The position numbers and the translations under genes were made by a program. The notes beneath the pieces are model-generated. The model had not been told where the DNA came from. It ran no database searches and saw nothing but the letters and a program-made list of their open reading frames with translations. From positions 88,697 to 152,696 of the forward strand of contig NZ_KQ948772.1 in assembly GCF_001514205.1 (NCBI RefSeq): a stretch of DNA of 64,000 nt, in the 5' to 3' direction. Positions 35,184 to 42,751 of the stretch are shown piece after piece. The DNA is from Streptomyces griseoruber. GTDB taxonomy: Bacteria > Actinomycetota > Actinomycetes > Streptomycetales > Streptomycetaceae. Every line of letters starts with the position of its first letter. Position 1 is the first letter of the stretch.

Positions 35184-35951
35184 TCAGGCGGGCCTGGTCT
35201 CCCAGGCCGCCTCGGCGGCGTCGGCCAGTGCCTCGCCCTTCGCGAAACCGTAGTACGCGGCGAACTGCAGCACGATCTCGTCCATCTCCTCCTTGGTCAG
35301 GTCGCCGGAGTGCAGCGCCGCGGTGACATGGGTGCGCAGCGGCAGGGGCGAGTCGTCCAGCGCGACGCTGGCCACCGTCACGATCCGCCGCTCCCGGCGG
35401 GTCAGTCCGGCCCGCTGCCAGACGTGGCCGAACACGAAGTTGAGGATCCCGGCCTGCCGGTACGGCGAGTTGACCGGCGGCGCGGGGGTCAGGTTGACGT
35501 CGACGAACTCCTCGACGCCGCGCTTGAGCCGTTCGTCCCAGACGGCCGGGCCGAGGGTGTCGTCGGTCAGGAGCGGCCAGGGTGGGGTCTCCTCACCTCG
35601 CTCGCGGTGAACACGGTCCCACTGCCGGGCGATGGCCCCCTCCAGGTGGGAGGCCTTGGGCCAGCCGCAGTACACCGCGAAGTGCAGGACGAACTCCAGC
35701 AGGGCCTCCAGCCCGATGTCCCCGCCGGCGAGCGCCGCGTAGACGTGGTCCTCGATGGGACCGGGCGCGTCGGCGGCGGCCACACAGGTCAGGGTGACCC
35801 AGCGCCGGTCCCTGCGGCTCAGTCCGGGACGTGACCACACCTCGCCGAACAGGAACTCGCGTGAGGCTCGGGCGAACGGGGTGTTCACGGCGGACTGTCC
35901 AGCGGTGGCCATGACCTCGGCCCGGGTCCGGGTCGCGTCGGTGCCGTCCAT
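35184..35951 (-). CDS. Two-domain carboxymuconolactone decarboxylase family protein
   Basis: The 255-aa protein contains two CMD domains. The first spans residues ~25-115 (GLSRRDRRWVTLTCVAAADA...LHFAVYCGWPKA) and the second ~160-250 (GLTRRERRIVTVASVALDDS...LQFAAYYGFAKG). One chain may form the usual CMD oligomer with fewer subunits. ATG 35951 has AGGAGG. It is the last gene of an SDR-SDR-ALDH-CMD operon. Confidence 0.87.
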   Translation of the reverse strand: MDGTDATRTRAEVMATAGQSAVNTPFARASREFLFGEVWSRPGLSRRDRRWVTLTCVAAADAPGPIEDHVYAALAGGDIGLEALLEFVLHFAVYCGWPKASHLEGAIARQWDRVHRERGEETPPWPLLTDDTLGPAVWDERLKRGVEEFVDVNLTPAPPVNSPYRQAGILNFVFGHVWQRAGLTRRERRIVTVASVALDDSPLPLRTHVTAALHSGDLTKEEMDEIVLQFAAYYGFAKGEALADAAEAAWETRPA

Positions 35952-35983
35952 GGGTGCCTCCTGAGGTCGGCGTCGGGAAAGCC

Positions 35984-37468
35984 TCAAGCGCTGATGAAGA
36001 CGTTCTTGGTCTGGAGGAACTCGTACAGGCCCTCCTTGCCGCCCTCCCGGCCGTACCCGCTGTGCTTGTAGCCTCCGAACGGGGCGCCCGGCGGCTGGCC
36101 CGAGGCTCCGTTGACGAGCACGGTGCCCGACTGGAGCAGCGGCACGACGCGCTGGATCCGCGACGCGTCGCGCGTGTACAGGACGGTGCCCAGCCCGTAG
36201 GGGGTGGCGTTGGCCAGTTCGACCGCCTCGTCCTCGCCGTCGAAGGGGATCACCGACAGCACGGGACCGAACACCTCGTGCTGTGCCACCTCGCTGTGCG
36301 GGTCGACGTCGGCGAGGACCGTCGGGTCGATGAAGAAGCCGTCGCGGACGGCCGGCGCGAGCCGGGACGGGTCGGTGGCGTGGCCACCGGCGACCACCCG
36401 GCTGTCCTTCGCCGCCCGCTCGATCATCCCGAGGATCCGTTCGCGGGCGGCCTCGGCGACGACCGGGCCGAGTGCCGTCCCCTGGTCGAACGGGTCTCCG
36501 GCCCGCAGCGCGCCGGCGGCCCCGACGGCCGCGGCGACCGCCTCGTCGTACACGGACCGGTGCACGAGCATGCGGGTGGTGAGGTTGCAGCCCTGGCCCG
36601 ACAGGTTGAAGCAGGAACGGACGGTCTCGGCGACGGCCGCCGCGAGATCGGCGTCGGGGAAGACGACGTTGGCGGTCTTCCCGCCGAGTTCGAGCAGGAC
36701 GGGCTTGAGGGTGTGGCGTGCGGCGTCGAGGATCTTCTTCGCGGTCGGAATCCCGCCGGTGAAGGAGATCTTGGCGACGTCGGGGTGCCGGACCAGCCGG
36801 TCCCCCGCTTCCGGCCCGCCCGGCAGCACGTGCAGCACCCCGGGAGGCAGCCCGGCCTCCAGCGCGATCTCGGCGAACCGGGCGACGGTGAACGGGGCCA
36901 GGTCGGGGGACTTGACCACGACGCAGTTGCCCGCCGCGAGGGCGGGAGCGACCTTCATCCCGAGCGACATGACCGGGCCGTTCCAGGTGAGGACGACCCC
37001 GACGACGCCGTACGGCTCCGGCACGGTGTAGTCGAGCCCCGCCGCGATGCGGGGGCTCGGCGGGACCGTCGCCCCCTCGATCTTGTCGGCCCAGCCCGCG
37101 TAGTAGCCGAACCACGCGGAGGACAGATGGGCCAGGCCGGCCGACGTACGGAACGGGACGCCGAGTTCGAGGGTGGTGAGCCGGGCCAGTTCGAGAACGC
37201 GTTCCCGCAGCAGGTCCTCGATCCGCTGGAGTATGCGGCGGCGTTCGTCCGGGGACATCGCCCGCCAGGCGGGGAAGGCGGCCTTCGCCGCGGCGACGGC
37301 CGCGTCGATCTCCTGCGGCCCGGCAAGCAGGACGGCGCCGTTCGGGCGGGCGGTGGCGGGGTTGACGTGGTCGGCACGGCCGGCGGACGGGCGGTCGAGC
37401 CAGACACCGTCGACGAGGGGGCCGGTGGTACCGAGGTCGTGGGACGCGGTGGTCGAGGAGGAGGTCAT
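35984..37468 (-). CDS. Aldehyde dehydrogenase
   Basis: The 494-aa ALDH has Asn163 in LTWNGPVMS, Glu260 in LLELGGKTAN and Cys294 in SGQGCNLTTRM, and ends PFGGYKHSGYGREGG. It is clearly different from the 30776 ALDH. ATG 37468 (MTSSS) is preferred over the longer ORF start. It lies 32 bp before the CMD gene and 70 bp after an SDR gene. It likely oxidises the aldehyde made by one of the two upstream SDRs. Confidence 0.9.
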   Translation of the reverse strand: MTSSSTTASHDLGTTGPLVDGVWLDRPSAGRADHVNPATARPNGAVLLAGPQEIDAAVAAAKAAFPAWRAMSPDERRRILQRIEDLLRERVLELARLTTLELGVPFRTSAGLAHLSSAWFGYYAGWADKIEGATVPPSPRIAAGLDYTVPEPYGVVGVVLTWNGPVMSLGMKVAPALAAGNCVVVKSPDLAPFTVARFAEIALEAGLPPGVLHVLPGGPEAGDRLVRHPDVAKISFTGGIPTAKKILDAARHTLKPVLLELGGKTANVVFPDADLAAAVAETVRSCFNLSGQGCNLTTRMLVHRSVYDEAVAAAVGAAGALRAGDPFDQGTALGPVVAEAARERILGMIERAAKDSRVVAGGHATDPSRLAPAVRDGFFIDPTVLADVDPHSEVAQHEVFGPVLSVIPFDGEDEAVELANATPYGLGTVLYTRDASRIQRVVPLLQSGTVLVNGASGQPPGAPFGGYKHSGYGREGGKEGLYEFLQTKNVFISA

Positions 37469-37538
37469 GTCGGTTCCGCCTTGGGATCGTCCGGGTGGGG
37501 CGGTGGGGCATGCGCGCGGCACGCGGCGGCCGGCTCGG

Positions 37539-38318
37539 TCACAACCGGGTGACCCAGCCGCCGTCGACGCTGATCACCTGGCCGTTGATCCATTCACCGG
37601 CCGGCGAGGCGAGCAGGAGCAACGTGCCCAGCAGGTCTTCGGCGGGAGCGGACTTCTTGCCCGGGATGGCGGCGGTCAGGGCGGCCCGAGCGGGGTGGTC
37701 GGCGGGCAGGCTGCGCAGCCCGGGTTCGTTCTCGACCAGGCCGGGGGCGATGGCGTTGACGTTGATGCCGAGCGGGCCGAGCGAGCGGGCGAGGCCAACG
37801 GTGATGTTGACCAGGGCGAGTTTGCTGACGCCGTAGATGCCGCCGCCCATGAAGGCGCCCGCGGACACCTGGTTGATGATCCGTCCACCGCCGCGTTCGG
37901 TCATCGACGCCTTGACGGCCCCCGCACAGAGGACGGCGCCGAGCACGTTCACCCGCATGACCCGGTCGAACCAGTCCGTGGGCAGGTCCAGGATGTCGAC
38001 CTGGGGGATCTCCGCCATGAGTGCCGCGTTGTTCACCAGGATGTCGATGCCGCCGAACGCGGCGGTGCTCTTCGCGGCCATGTCGGCGGTGGAGGCCCTG
38101 TCGGTGATGTCGGTCTGCACGCCGAGGGCCTGCAGACCGTCGGAGGCCAGCGTCGCGGCGGCGCTCTCGGCCCGTGCGCCGTCGAGGTCCGCGAGGACGA
38201 CGGCGGCTCCGGCCTCGGCCAGCGCCCGGCCGTAGACCTGCCCGATGGCACCGGCCCCACCGGTCACGACGGCGACCTTGCCGTCGAGACGCAGCCGGTC
38301 GAGTGTGCTGCTGCTCAT
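37539..38318 (-). CDS. SDR family oxidoreductase
   Basis: The 259-aa SDR has TGGAGAIGQVYGRALAEAGA, NNAALMAEIPQ and RIINQVSAGAFMGGGIYGVSKLAL; Ser and Tyr-Lys are present, with an unusual Gly/Ala-rich loop between them. It ends SVDGGWVTRL. Its ATG overlaps the stop of the following SDR gene on the minus strand (38315-38318). Confidence 0.88.
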   Translation of the reverse strand: MSSSTLDRLRLDGKVAVVTGGAGAIGQVYGRALAEAGAAVVLADLDGARAESAAATLASDGLQALGVQTDITDRASTADMAAKSTAAFGGIDILVNNAALMAEIPQVDILDLPTDWFDRVMRVNVLGAVLCAGAVKASMTERGGGRIINQVSAGAFMGGGIYGVSKLALVNITVGLARSLGPLGINVNAIAPGLVENEPGLRSLPADHPARAALTAAIPGKKSAPAEDLLGTLLLLASPAGEWINGQVISVDGGWVTRL

Positions 38319-39100
38319 GGGGTGTCCTTCGTCAGACGGGACAGGTAGGCGTCGATGTCGGCGCCGTGTTCGCGCAGTTCGTCGGCGGCTTGTGGTGCGG
38401 TGAGGATGAGGAACCGGTCGCGCAGGACACCGTCGGCGACGAGTTCACCGACGGACTCGGCGTCCAGGACGGGAAAGGCGGGTCCGCGGGGTGGTGCCGG
38501 TTTTCCGTAGAAGGCGATCTGCTCGACGATGTTCGTGGCCACGCCCGCCGGACACAGGCAGGAGACGCCGATGCCGCGCGGACGCAGATAGAGGGCGAGC
38601 GCCTCGGACAGGCCGACGATCGCGTGTTTGGTCGCGGTGTACGGCAGCCGGTCGAAGCCGTACGGCAGCAGACCGGCCGTGGAGGCGGTGTTGACGACAT
38701 GCCCCGACCCCTGCTCCAGCAACCCGGGCAGAAAGACGAGGTTGCTGCGCACCACGCCCAGCAGATTGACGTCCACGACGCGTTGCCAGGCCTCGAGGGG
38801 GATGTCCTCGGCGGGGCCGACTGCCAGGACACCGGCGTTGTTCATGACCAGGTCGACGCGGCCGAAGTGGTCGAGAGCCAGGCCGCGGACCGCTCGCAGG
38901 TCGTCGACGCTGGTGACGTCGCACGCCGCGGCGACCCCCCTGGGACCCAGTTCGTCTGCCACGGTCCGCGCCCGCTCGCCGATCAGATCGGTCACCACCA
39001 CCCGTGCGCCGCGCCGGGCGAAGGCGTGTGCGGCGGCACGGCCGATCCCGCTGCCCGCGCCGGTCACCACGGCCACGGCGTGGTGCAGGTCGATGCTCAT
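38315..39100 (-). CDS. SDR family oxidoreductase
   Basis: The 261-aa SDR has TGAGSGIGRAAAHAFARRGA, NNAGVLAVGPAEDI, VVNTASTAGLLPYGFDRLPYTATKHA and a long C-terminal extension ending in SRLTKDTP. The extended C-terminus, lacking the common VDGG end, resembles SDRs that use large hydrophobic alcohols. It is the first gene of a four-gene minus operon. A variant operator lies about 320 bp upstream. Confidence 0.87.
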   Translation of the reverse strand: MSIDLHHAVAVVTGAGSGIGRAAAHAFARRGARVVVTDLIGERARTVADELGPRGVAAACDVTSVDDLRAVRGLALDHFGRVDLVMNNAGVLAVGPAEDIPLEAWQRVVDVNLLGVVRSNLVFLPGLLEQGSGHVVNTASTAGLLPYGFDRLPYTATKHAIVGLSEALALYLRPRGIGVSCLCPAGVATNIVEQIAFYGKPAPPRGPAFPVLDAESVGELVADGVLRDRFLILTAPQAADELREHGADIDAYLSRLTKDTP

Positions 39101-39540
39101 CGGGCTGTGACTCCTTCGCTCGTGGCCGGGACGGCTGGTCAGGGGTGGAGCGGCGGTACGGGTTCGTGCGGCTCGGTCCCGGCGAGCGACGGTGAAGAGC
39201 GATCCGGTGACCGCGCAGGGGATCGGGCAGATGCGCCGGCTCCGTTCGAAGACGTCCCGGCGGCCGTACTGCTGGAGCATCGCGTTCTCAGCGGCCTGCG
39301 GCGTTCGTTCAGGCCCGGAAGCCGCTACTCGACGATCTCCTGGACAGGACGATCTGCTGCTTCACCGACGGAGACGTCAAGGTCACTCCCAAAATTGGAG
39401 AGCGATACTTTATATAAAGAAGAATGTCATTTCCGTACGAGGAAAAATCGAACCACGCGCCGACGGCGAAGTCAACCGCCTTGGCGGCACGGCAGTTGCG
39501 CCCCCCTCGGACGCCGTACCGCCTCGGACGCCGTACCGCC
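39101..39540. other. 440-bp gap with no convincing gene, AT-rich patch and possible decayed coding sequence
   Basis: No full-length gene was found here. Bases 39390-39430 are unusually AT-rich for this window (AAAATTGG, then TATATAAAGAAGAATG) and could be a promoter for the minus-strand SDR operon. Plus-strand stretches such as PLLDDLLDRTICCFTDGDVKV, ending at TAA about 39415, look protein-like but need a frameshift to extend upstream, so they may be a remnant of an unknown gene. Confidence 0.45.
39420..39434. promoter_or_regulatory. Weak variant of the shared operator, site 6
   Basis: AAGAATGTCATTTCC differs from GAGAATGGTATTTCC (reverse complement of the mft site) at three positions. It sits in the AT-rich patch upstream of the SDR-SDR-ALDH-CMD operon. 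It is the weakest match in the set and may be chance. Confidence 0.35.
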
Positions 39541-39556
39541 TCAGACGCCGTACCGG
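39506..39556. repeat. 17-bp tandem repeat, three copies, at the 3' end of mftG
   Basis: The unit CTCGGACGCCGTACCGC occurs three times in a row, the last copy with changes (CTCAGACGCCGTACCGG). The mftG stop codon (39541-39543 on the minus strand) falls in the third copy. The two extra copies lie downstream of the gene and repeat its final codons (RYGV). Replication slippage is the simplest origin. Confidence 0.85.
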
Positions 39557-41070
39557 AGAGACCGGGCGGCGAGTTCCCCGATGAGGACGGCCGTCGCGGC
39601 GGGCCCGCGCAGCGGCGCGTCCGGCAGGATCGAGGTGTCGGCCACCCGCAGGCCGGCGACGCCGTGCACCCGCCCGTGGGCGTCGACGGCGGCGGACGGG
39701 CCCATCGGAACGGTGCCGCAGGTGTGCTGGGCCGTGCCGAGCCGTGCCCGGATCCAGCCGTCCAGGGCACGGTCGTCGCCGAGGACGGAGGCGGCCGGGT
39801 CCTCCACGCCCGCGCCGATCTCCGCGAACGCGCCCGCCGCGGTCAGCGCCGCCGCGGCCCTGACCGCCTCCCGCAGCCCGGCCCGGTCGGCGGCGGTCGC
39901 CAGATAGCCGTGGTCGACGCGCGGCGGGACGTCCGGATCGGCCGACACGGTCCGCAGTCCGCCGCGTCTGCGGGGCGTCTGCACGGACGCCAGGAACAGC
40001 TGCGGCGCCCGCCCGGCGGCCGTGGTCCCCTCGGCCAGGGCGGTCATCGGCACCAGCGACTGGAGGATCTCCAGATCCCCCGCGCCCGGCTCGGCGAAGG
40101 AGGACGTCAGATGCAGCGCGCCGCCCAGCCAGGTGCCCTCGGGATCGGCCACGGGGCGCCGGGGGCGCCACGTCAGGGCCACCTGGGGGTGATCGCTGAG
40201 CGCGGCGCCCACCGCGGGCAGGTCGGCCGCGACGGGAAGGCCCAGCCGGGTGAGCCGCGTCGCGGGTCCGACGCCGGAGAGGTGCAGCAGATGGGGTGTG
40301 GCGAGGGATCCGGCGCACAGGACGGTCTCACCGGCCGGGACGACGACGCGCCGCCCGGCGCTCTCGGCGACCACGCCGGTGGCCCGCCCCCGGTGGATGA
40401 CCACCGAGCGGACCGTGCAGTCACCGCGCACCGCGAGGTTCGGCCGGTCGAGAGCGCCGAGCAGATACGCCAGGCCCGCGTTGACGCGCAGCCCGCCGAG
40501 GGTGTTGGTCGGCACCGGACCGACGCCGGGTGGGTCCTGCGCGTTCTTGTCGGGCTCCGCGGGGTGGCCGAGCTCCCGGGCGGCCGCGGCGAAGGCGGTC
40601 GCCGCGGGATGCGTCAGAGGTGTCCGGTGCACCGGGACAGGGCCGGTGCGGCCGTGACCGGGGTCGTCCGGAAGGTCCAGGTCGGTCTCCAGCGCGCGCA
40701 GCAGCGGCAGCACCCGCTCGTACGACCAGCGCGGGTCGCCGCAGCACCGGGCCCACCGCGCGAAGTCCGCCCGCCGCGCCCGGACGAAGTAGCCGCCGTT
40801 GACGGTGGTGGAGCCGCCGAGCACCCGGCCCCTGGGGGCGGCGTAGCACCGGTCGGGGGTGAGCCGTACCGGGATCGGGCGCACGTAGGGGTGGGCCGGC
40901 ATCGCGCCCGGTACCAGCCGGGCGTCCAGCACAGGGGCCGGGAATCCGTCGCGGGGCACCGGCCCGGCCTCCAGCAGCAGTACGCGGCAGCCGGGCTCCT
41001 CGCTCAGACGCGCGGCCAGCACGGCACCGGCGCCGCCCGCCCCCACCACCACCACGTCCGGGTTGCGCAC
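39541..41070 (-). CDS. mftG: Mycofactocin-associated GMC oxidoreductase MftG
   Basis: The 509-aa FAD enzyme has VVVVGAGGAGAVLAARLSEEPG at the N-terminus, GRVLGGSTTVNGGYF as GMC signature, AGSLATPHLLHLSGVGP and the C-terminal QHTCGTVPMGP with the catalytic His. MftG in mycobacteria oxidises mycofactocinol and passes electrons to the respiratory chain. Here it is divergent from mftA, with 82 bp and operator site 7 between them, instead of following mftF. Assignment rests on similarity and location; another GMC enzyme is at 15996. Confidence 0.85.
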   Translation of the reverse strand: MRNPDVVVVGAGGAGAVLAARLSEEPGCRVLLLEAGPVPRDGFPAPVLDARLVPGAMPAHPYVRPIPVRLTPDRCYAAPRGRVLGGSTTVNGGYFVRARRADFARWARCCGDPRWSYERVLPLLRALETDLDLPDDPGHGRTGPVPVHRTPLTHPAATAFAAAARELGHPAEPDKNAQDPPGVGPVPTNTLGGLRVNAGLAYLLGALDRPNLAVRGDCTVRSVVIHRGRATGVVAESAGRRVVVPAGETVLCAGSLATPHLLHLSGVGPATRLTRLGLPVAADLPAVGAALSDHPQVALTWRPRRPVADPEGTWLGGALHLTSSFAEPGAGDLEILQSLVPMTALAEGTTAAGRAPQLFLASVQTPRRRGGLRTVSADPDVPPRVDHGYLATAADRAGLREAVRAAAALTAAGAFAEIGAGVEDPAASVLGDDRALDGWIRARLGTAQHTCGTVPMGPSAAVDAHGRVHGVAGLRVADTSILPDAPLRGPAATAVLIGELAARSLRYGV

Positions 41071-41093
41071 CGGGGTTCCCTTCCGCCCACCAT

Positions 41094-41130
41094 GGAAATA
41101 CCATTCTCAAGTTCAGAGAATTACCATATC
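41094..41130. promoter_or_regulatory. mftG-mftA divergent promoter with shared operator, site 7
   Basis: GGAAATACCATTCTC (41094-41108) is the shared palindrome with a variant left half. A further GAGAAT half-site lies at 41116-41121, which forms an everted repeat ATTCTC-N7-GAGAAT. The coxL/DapB-like promoter has the same layout (ATTCTC-N6-GAGAAC). TACCAT at 41122-41127 is a possible -10 for mftA. mftA has a GAGGAG RBS about 7 bases before ATG 41153. Confidence 0.65.
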
Positions 41131-41152
41131 GACATCGATGTGAGGAGTCGCC

Positions 41153-41302
41153 ATGCGGGACACGAACGCGGCGGACGAGCCGCGGGCCGCGCATCCGGAC
41201 AGCCCGCAGGACCGCGCCGCGGACTCGGCGGACGGTGTGACGGAACTCGCCGACCCGCTGATCGAGGACGTGTCCATCGACGGCATGTGCGGCGTCTACT
41301 GA
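41153..41302 (+). CDS. mftA: Mycofactocin precursor peptide MftA
   Basis: This small ORF encodes 49 residues ending in IDGMCGVY, the conserved C-terminus of mycofactocin precursors. Val48 and Tyr49 are the residues that MftC decarboxylates and cross-links, and MftE later releases the Val-Tyr core. The leader is acidic and Asp/Ala-rich (MRDTNAADEPRAAHPDSPQD). The start has GAGGAG upstream. The stop TGA overlaps the mftB ATG. It is encoded directly downstream of operator site 7. Confidence 0.97.
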   Translation: MRDTNAADEPRAAHPDSPQDRAADSADGVTELADPLIEDVSIDGMCGVY

Positions 41303-41616
41303 TGGCCGGCTTCGACCTCGACCGGGCCTGGGCGCCGCACCGCCAGGTCTCCGTGCGTCCGGAGGCGTTCGGCGCCCTGCTCTACCATTTCGGCACGCGC
41401 CGGCTGACCTTCCTCAAGGACCCGAGGCTCGCCGAGGTCGTCCTCCGGCTGCCCGACGCGCCCTCAGCCCGCTCCGCCTGCGCGGCCGGCGGCGTTCCGT
41501 CAGGCGAACTCGACCGCTTCGCGTCGGCGTTGGCCGCCCTGGCGGGCAGCGGCATGCTCGTCGAACGGACGCCCGGCGGACCGACGCCCGGCGCGTCGGA
41601 GCGCGCGCGTGCGTGA
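41302..41616 (+). CDS. mftB: Mycofactocin chaperone MftB
   Basis: The 104-aa protein is a PqqD-like RiPP recognition element that binds the MftA leader and delivers it to MftC. The segment HRQVSVRPEAFGALLYHFGTRRLTFLKDPRLAEVV is the typical winged-helix core. The C-terminal third is less conserved. ATG 41302 overlaps the mftA stop. The next gene, xdhC-like, starts at 41609 inside mftB, so the insert is fully coupled to the operon. Confidence 0.93.
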   Translation: MAGFDLDRAWAPHRQVSVRPEAFGALLYHFGTRRLTFLKDPRLAEVVLRLPDAPSARSACAAGGVPSGELDRFASALAALAGSGMLVERTPGGPTPGASERARA

Positions 41617-42751
41617 GATCGCCGCGCAGCTCGTGGCCTGGGAGCGGACCGGAGTGCGGTATGCCCTCGCCACGGTGATCGCGACGACCGGCAGCGCACC
41701 GCGCCGGCCCGGAGCGGCCATGGCCGTCGCCGGGAACGGGGACGTACGGGGCAGCGTGTCCGGAGGATGCGTGGAGAGCGCGGTGTACGAGCTCTGCGGC
41801 GAGGTCCTCGACAGCGGCTCGGCGGTCCGCGCACACTTCGGCTATTCCGACGGCACCGCCGTCGAGGCCGGACTGACCTGCGGCGGGACGATCGAGGTGT
41901 TCGTGCAGCCGCAACCCCCCGCCGCGGTGGTGCGGGCGGTCACCGGCACCCGCCCGCTGGCTGTCGCCCACCTCCTGACCGGCCCGGGCTCCGTCATGGC
42001 CGTCGGCCCCGGCGTCCGCCACGGCACTCTGGGCACCGGGGAGACCGACGCCGCGGTGGCCGCCCTGGCGCGGGCCATGCTGGACGCCGGGGCCACCGGG
42101 ATCCGTTCGGTTCGGTGCCGTCCGGACACGGAGGTCTTCATCTCCTCGTACGCCGCACGGCCGCGCATGCTCGTCTTCGGCGCGAACGACCACGCGGGTG
42201 CCGTCGTGACCATCGGCCGGTTCCTCGGCTACCGCGTGACCGTCTGCGACGCCCGCCCGGTGTTCGCCACTCCGGGGCGGTTCCCCGACGCCGACGATGT
42301 CGTGCTCGACTGGCCGCACCGCTACCTCGCGTCCACCGGGACCGACCCGCGCACGGTGGTCGTGGTGCTCACCCACGACCCCAGGTTCGACGTGCCGTTG
42401 CTGGAGAGGGCCCTGCGCCTGCCGCTGGGCTACGTGGGCGCCATGGGCTCGCGGCGGACCCACGACGAGCGGCTGGCCCGGCTGCGCGCCGCCGGGCTCA
42501 CCGACCGCGAGCTGGCGCTGCTGCGCTCTCCCATCGGACTCGACCTCGGTGCGGTCACCCCGCAGGAGACCGCGGTGGCCATCGCCGCCGAGGTGATCGC
42601 CGTCCGGCACGGCGGCAGCGCCCTGCCCCTGCGCCGCACCCATGGGCCCCTGCACCACGGCCTCCCCGGCGGCGGCGCCGTTCCCGTACGAGCCGTCCCC
42701 GTCGGCACCCCGCCCGACATCGCCGAGCCGAAGGATCCGGTACCCCCATGA
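41609..42751 (+). CDS. XdhC/CoxI family molybdenum-enzyme maturation protein, inserted in mft operon
   Basis: The 380-aa protein has an N-terminal XdhC/CoxI domain (TTGSAPRRPGAAMAV, SVSGGCVESAVYEL, LTCGGTIEVFV with two conserved Cys) and a C-terminal Rossmann XdhC domain (VFGANDHAGAVV, GYVGAMGSRRTHDERL, IGLDLGAVTPQETAVAIAAE). XdhC proteins bind or sulfurate the molybdenum cofactor of xanthine-dehydrogenase-type enzymes. It lies between mftB and mftC with overlaps on both sides. Its probable client is the molybdenum hydroxylase at 50403-54095, under the same operator type. Confidence 0.92.
   Translation: MREIAAQLVAWERTGVRYALATVIATTGSAPRRPGAAMAVAGNGDVRGSVSGGCVESAVYELCGEVLDSGSAVRAHFGYSDGTAVEAGLTCGGTIEVFVQPQPPAAVVRAVTGTRPLAVAHLLTGPGSVMAVGPGVRHGTLGTGETDAAVAALARAMLDAGATGIRSVRCRPDTEVFISSYAARPRMLVFGANDHAGAVVTIGRFLGYRVTVCDARPVFATPGRFPDADDVVLDWPHRYLASTGTDPRTVVVVLTHDPRFDVPLLERALRLPLGYVGAMGSRRTHDERLARLRAAGLTDRELALLRSPIGLDLGAVTPQETAVAIAAEVIAVRHGGSALPLRRTHGPLHHGLPGGGAVPVRAVPVGTPPDIAEPKDPVPP

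Noticed and set aside
39192-39584. A 130-aa plus-strand ORF upstream of the SDR operon
   Set aside because: It has no recognisable domain, no good RBS, mixed codon usage, and runs through the tandem repeat and into the 3' end of mftG.
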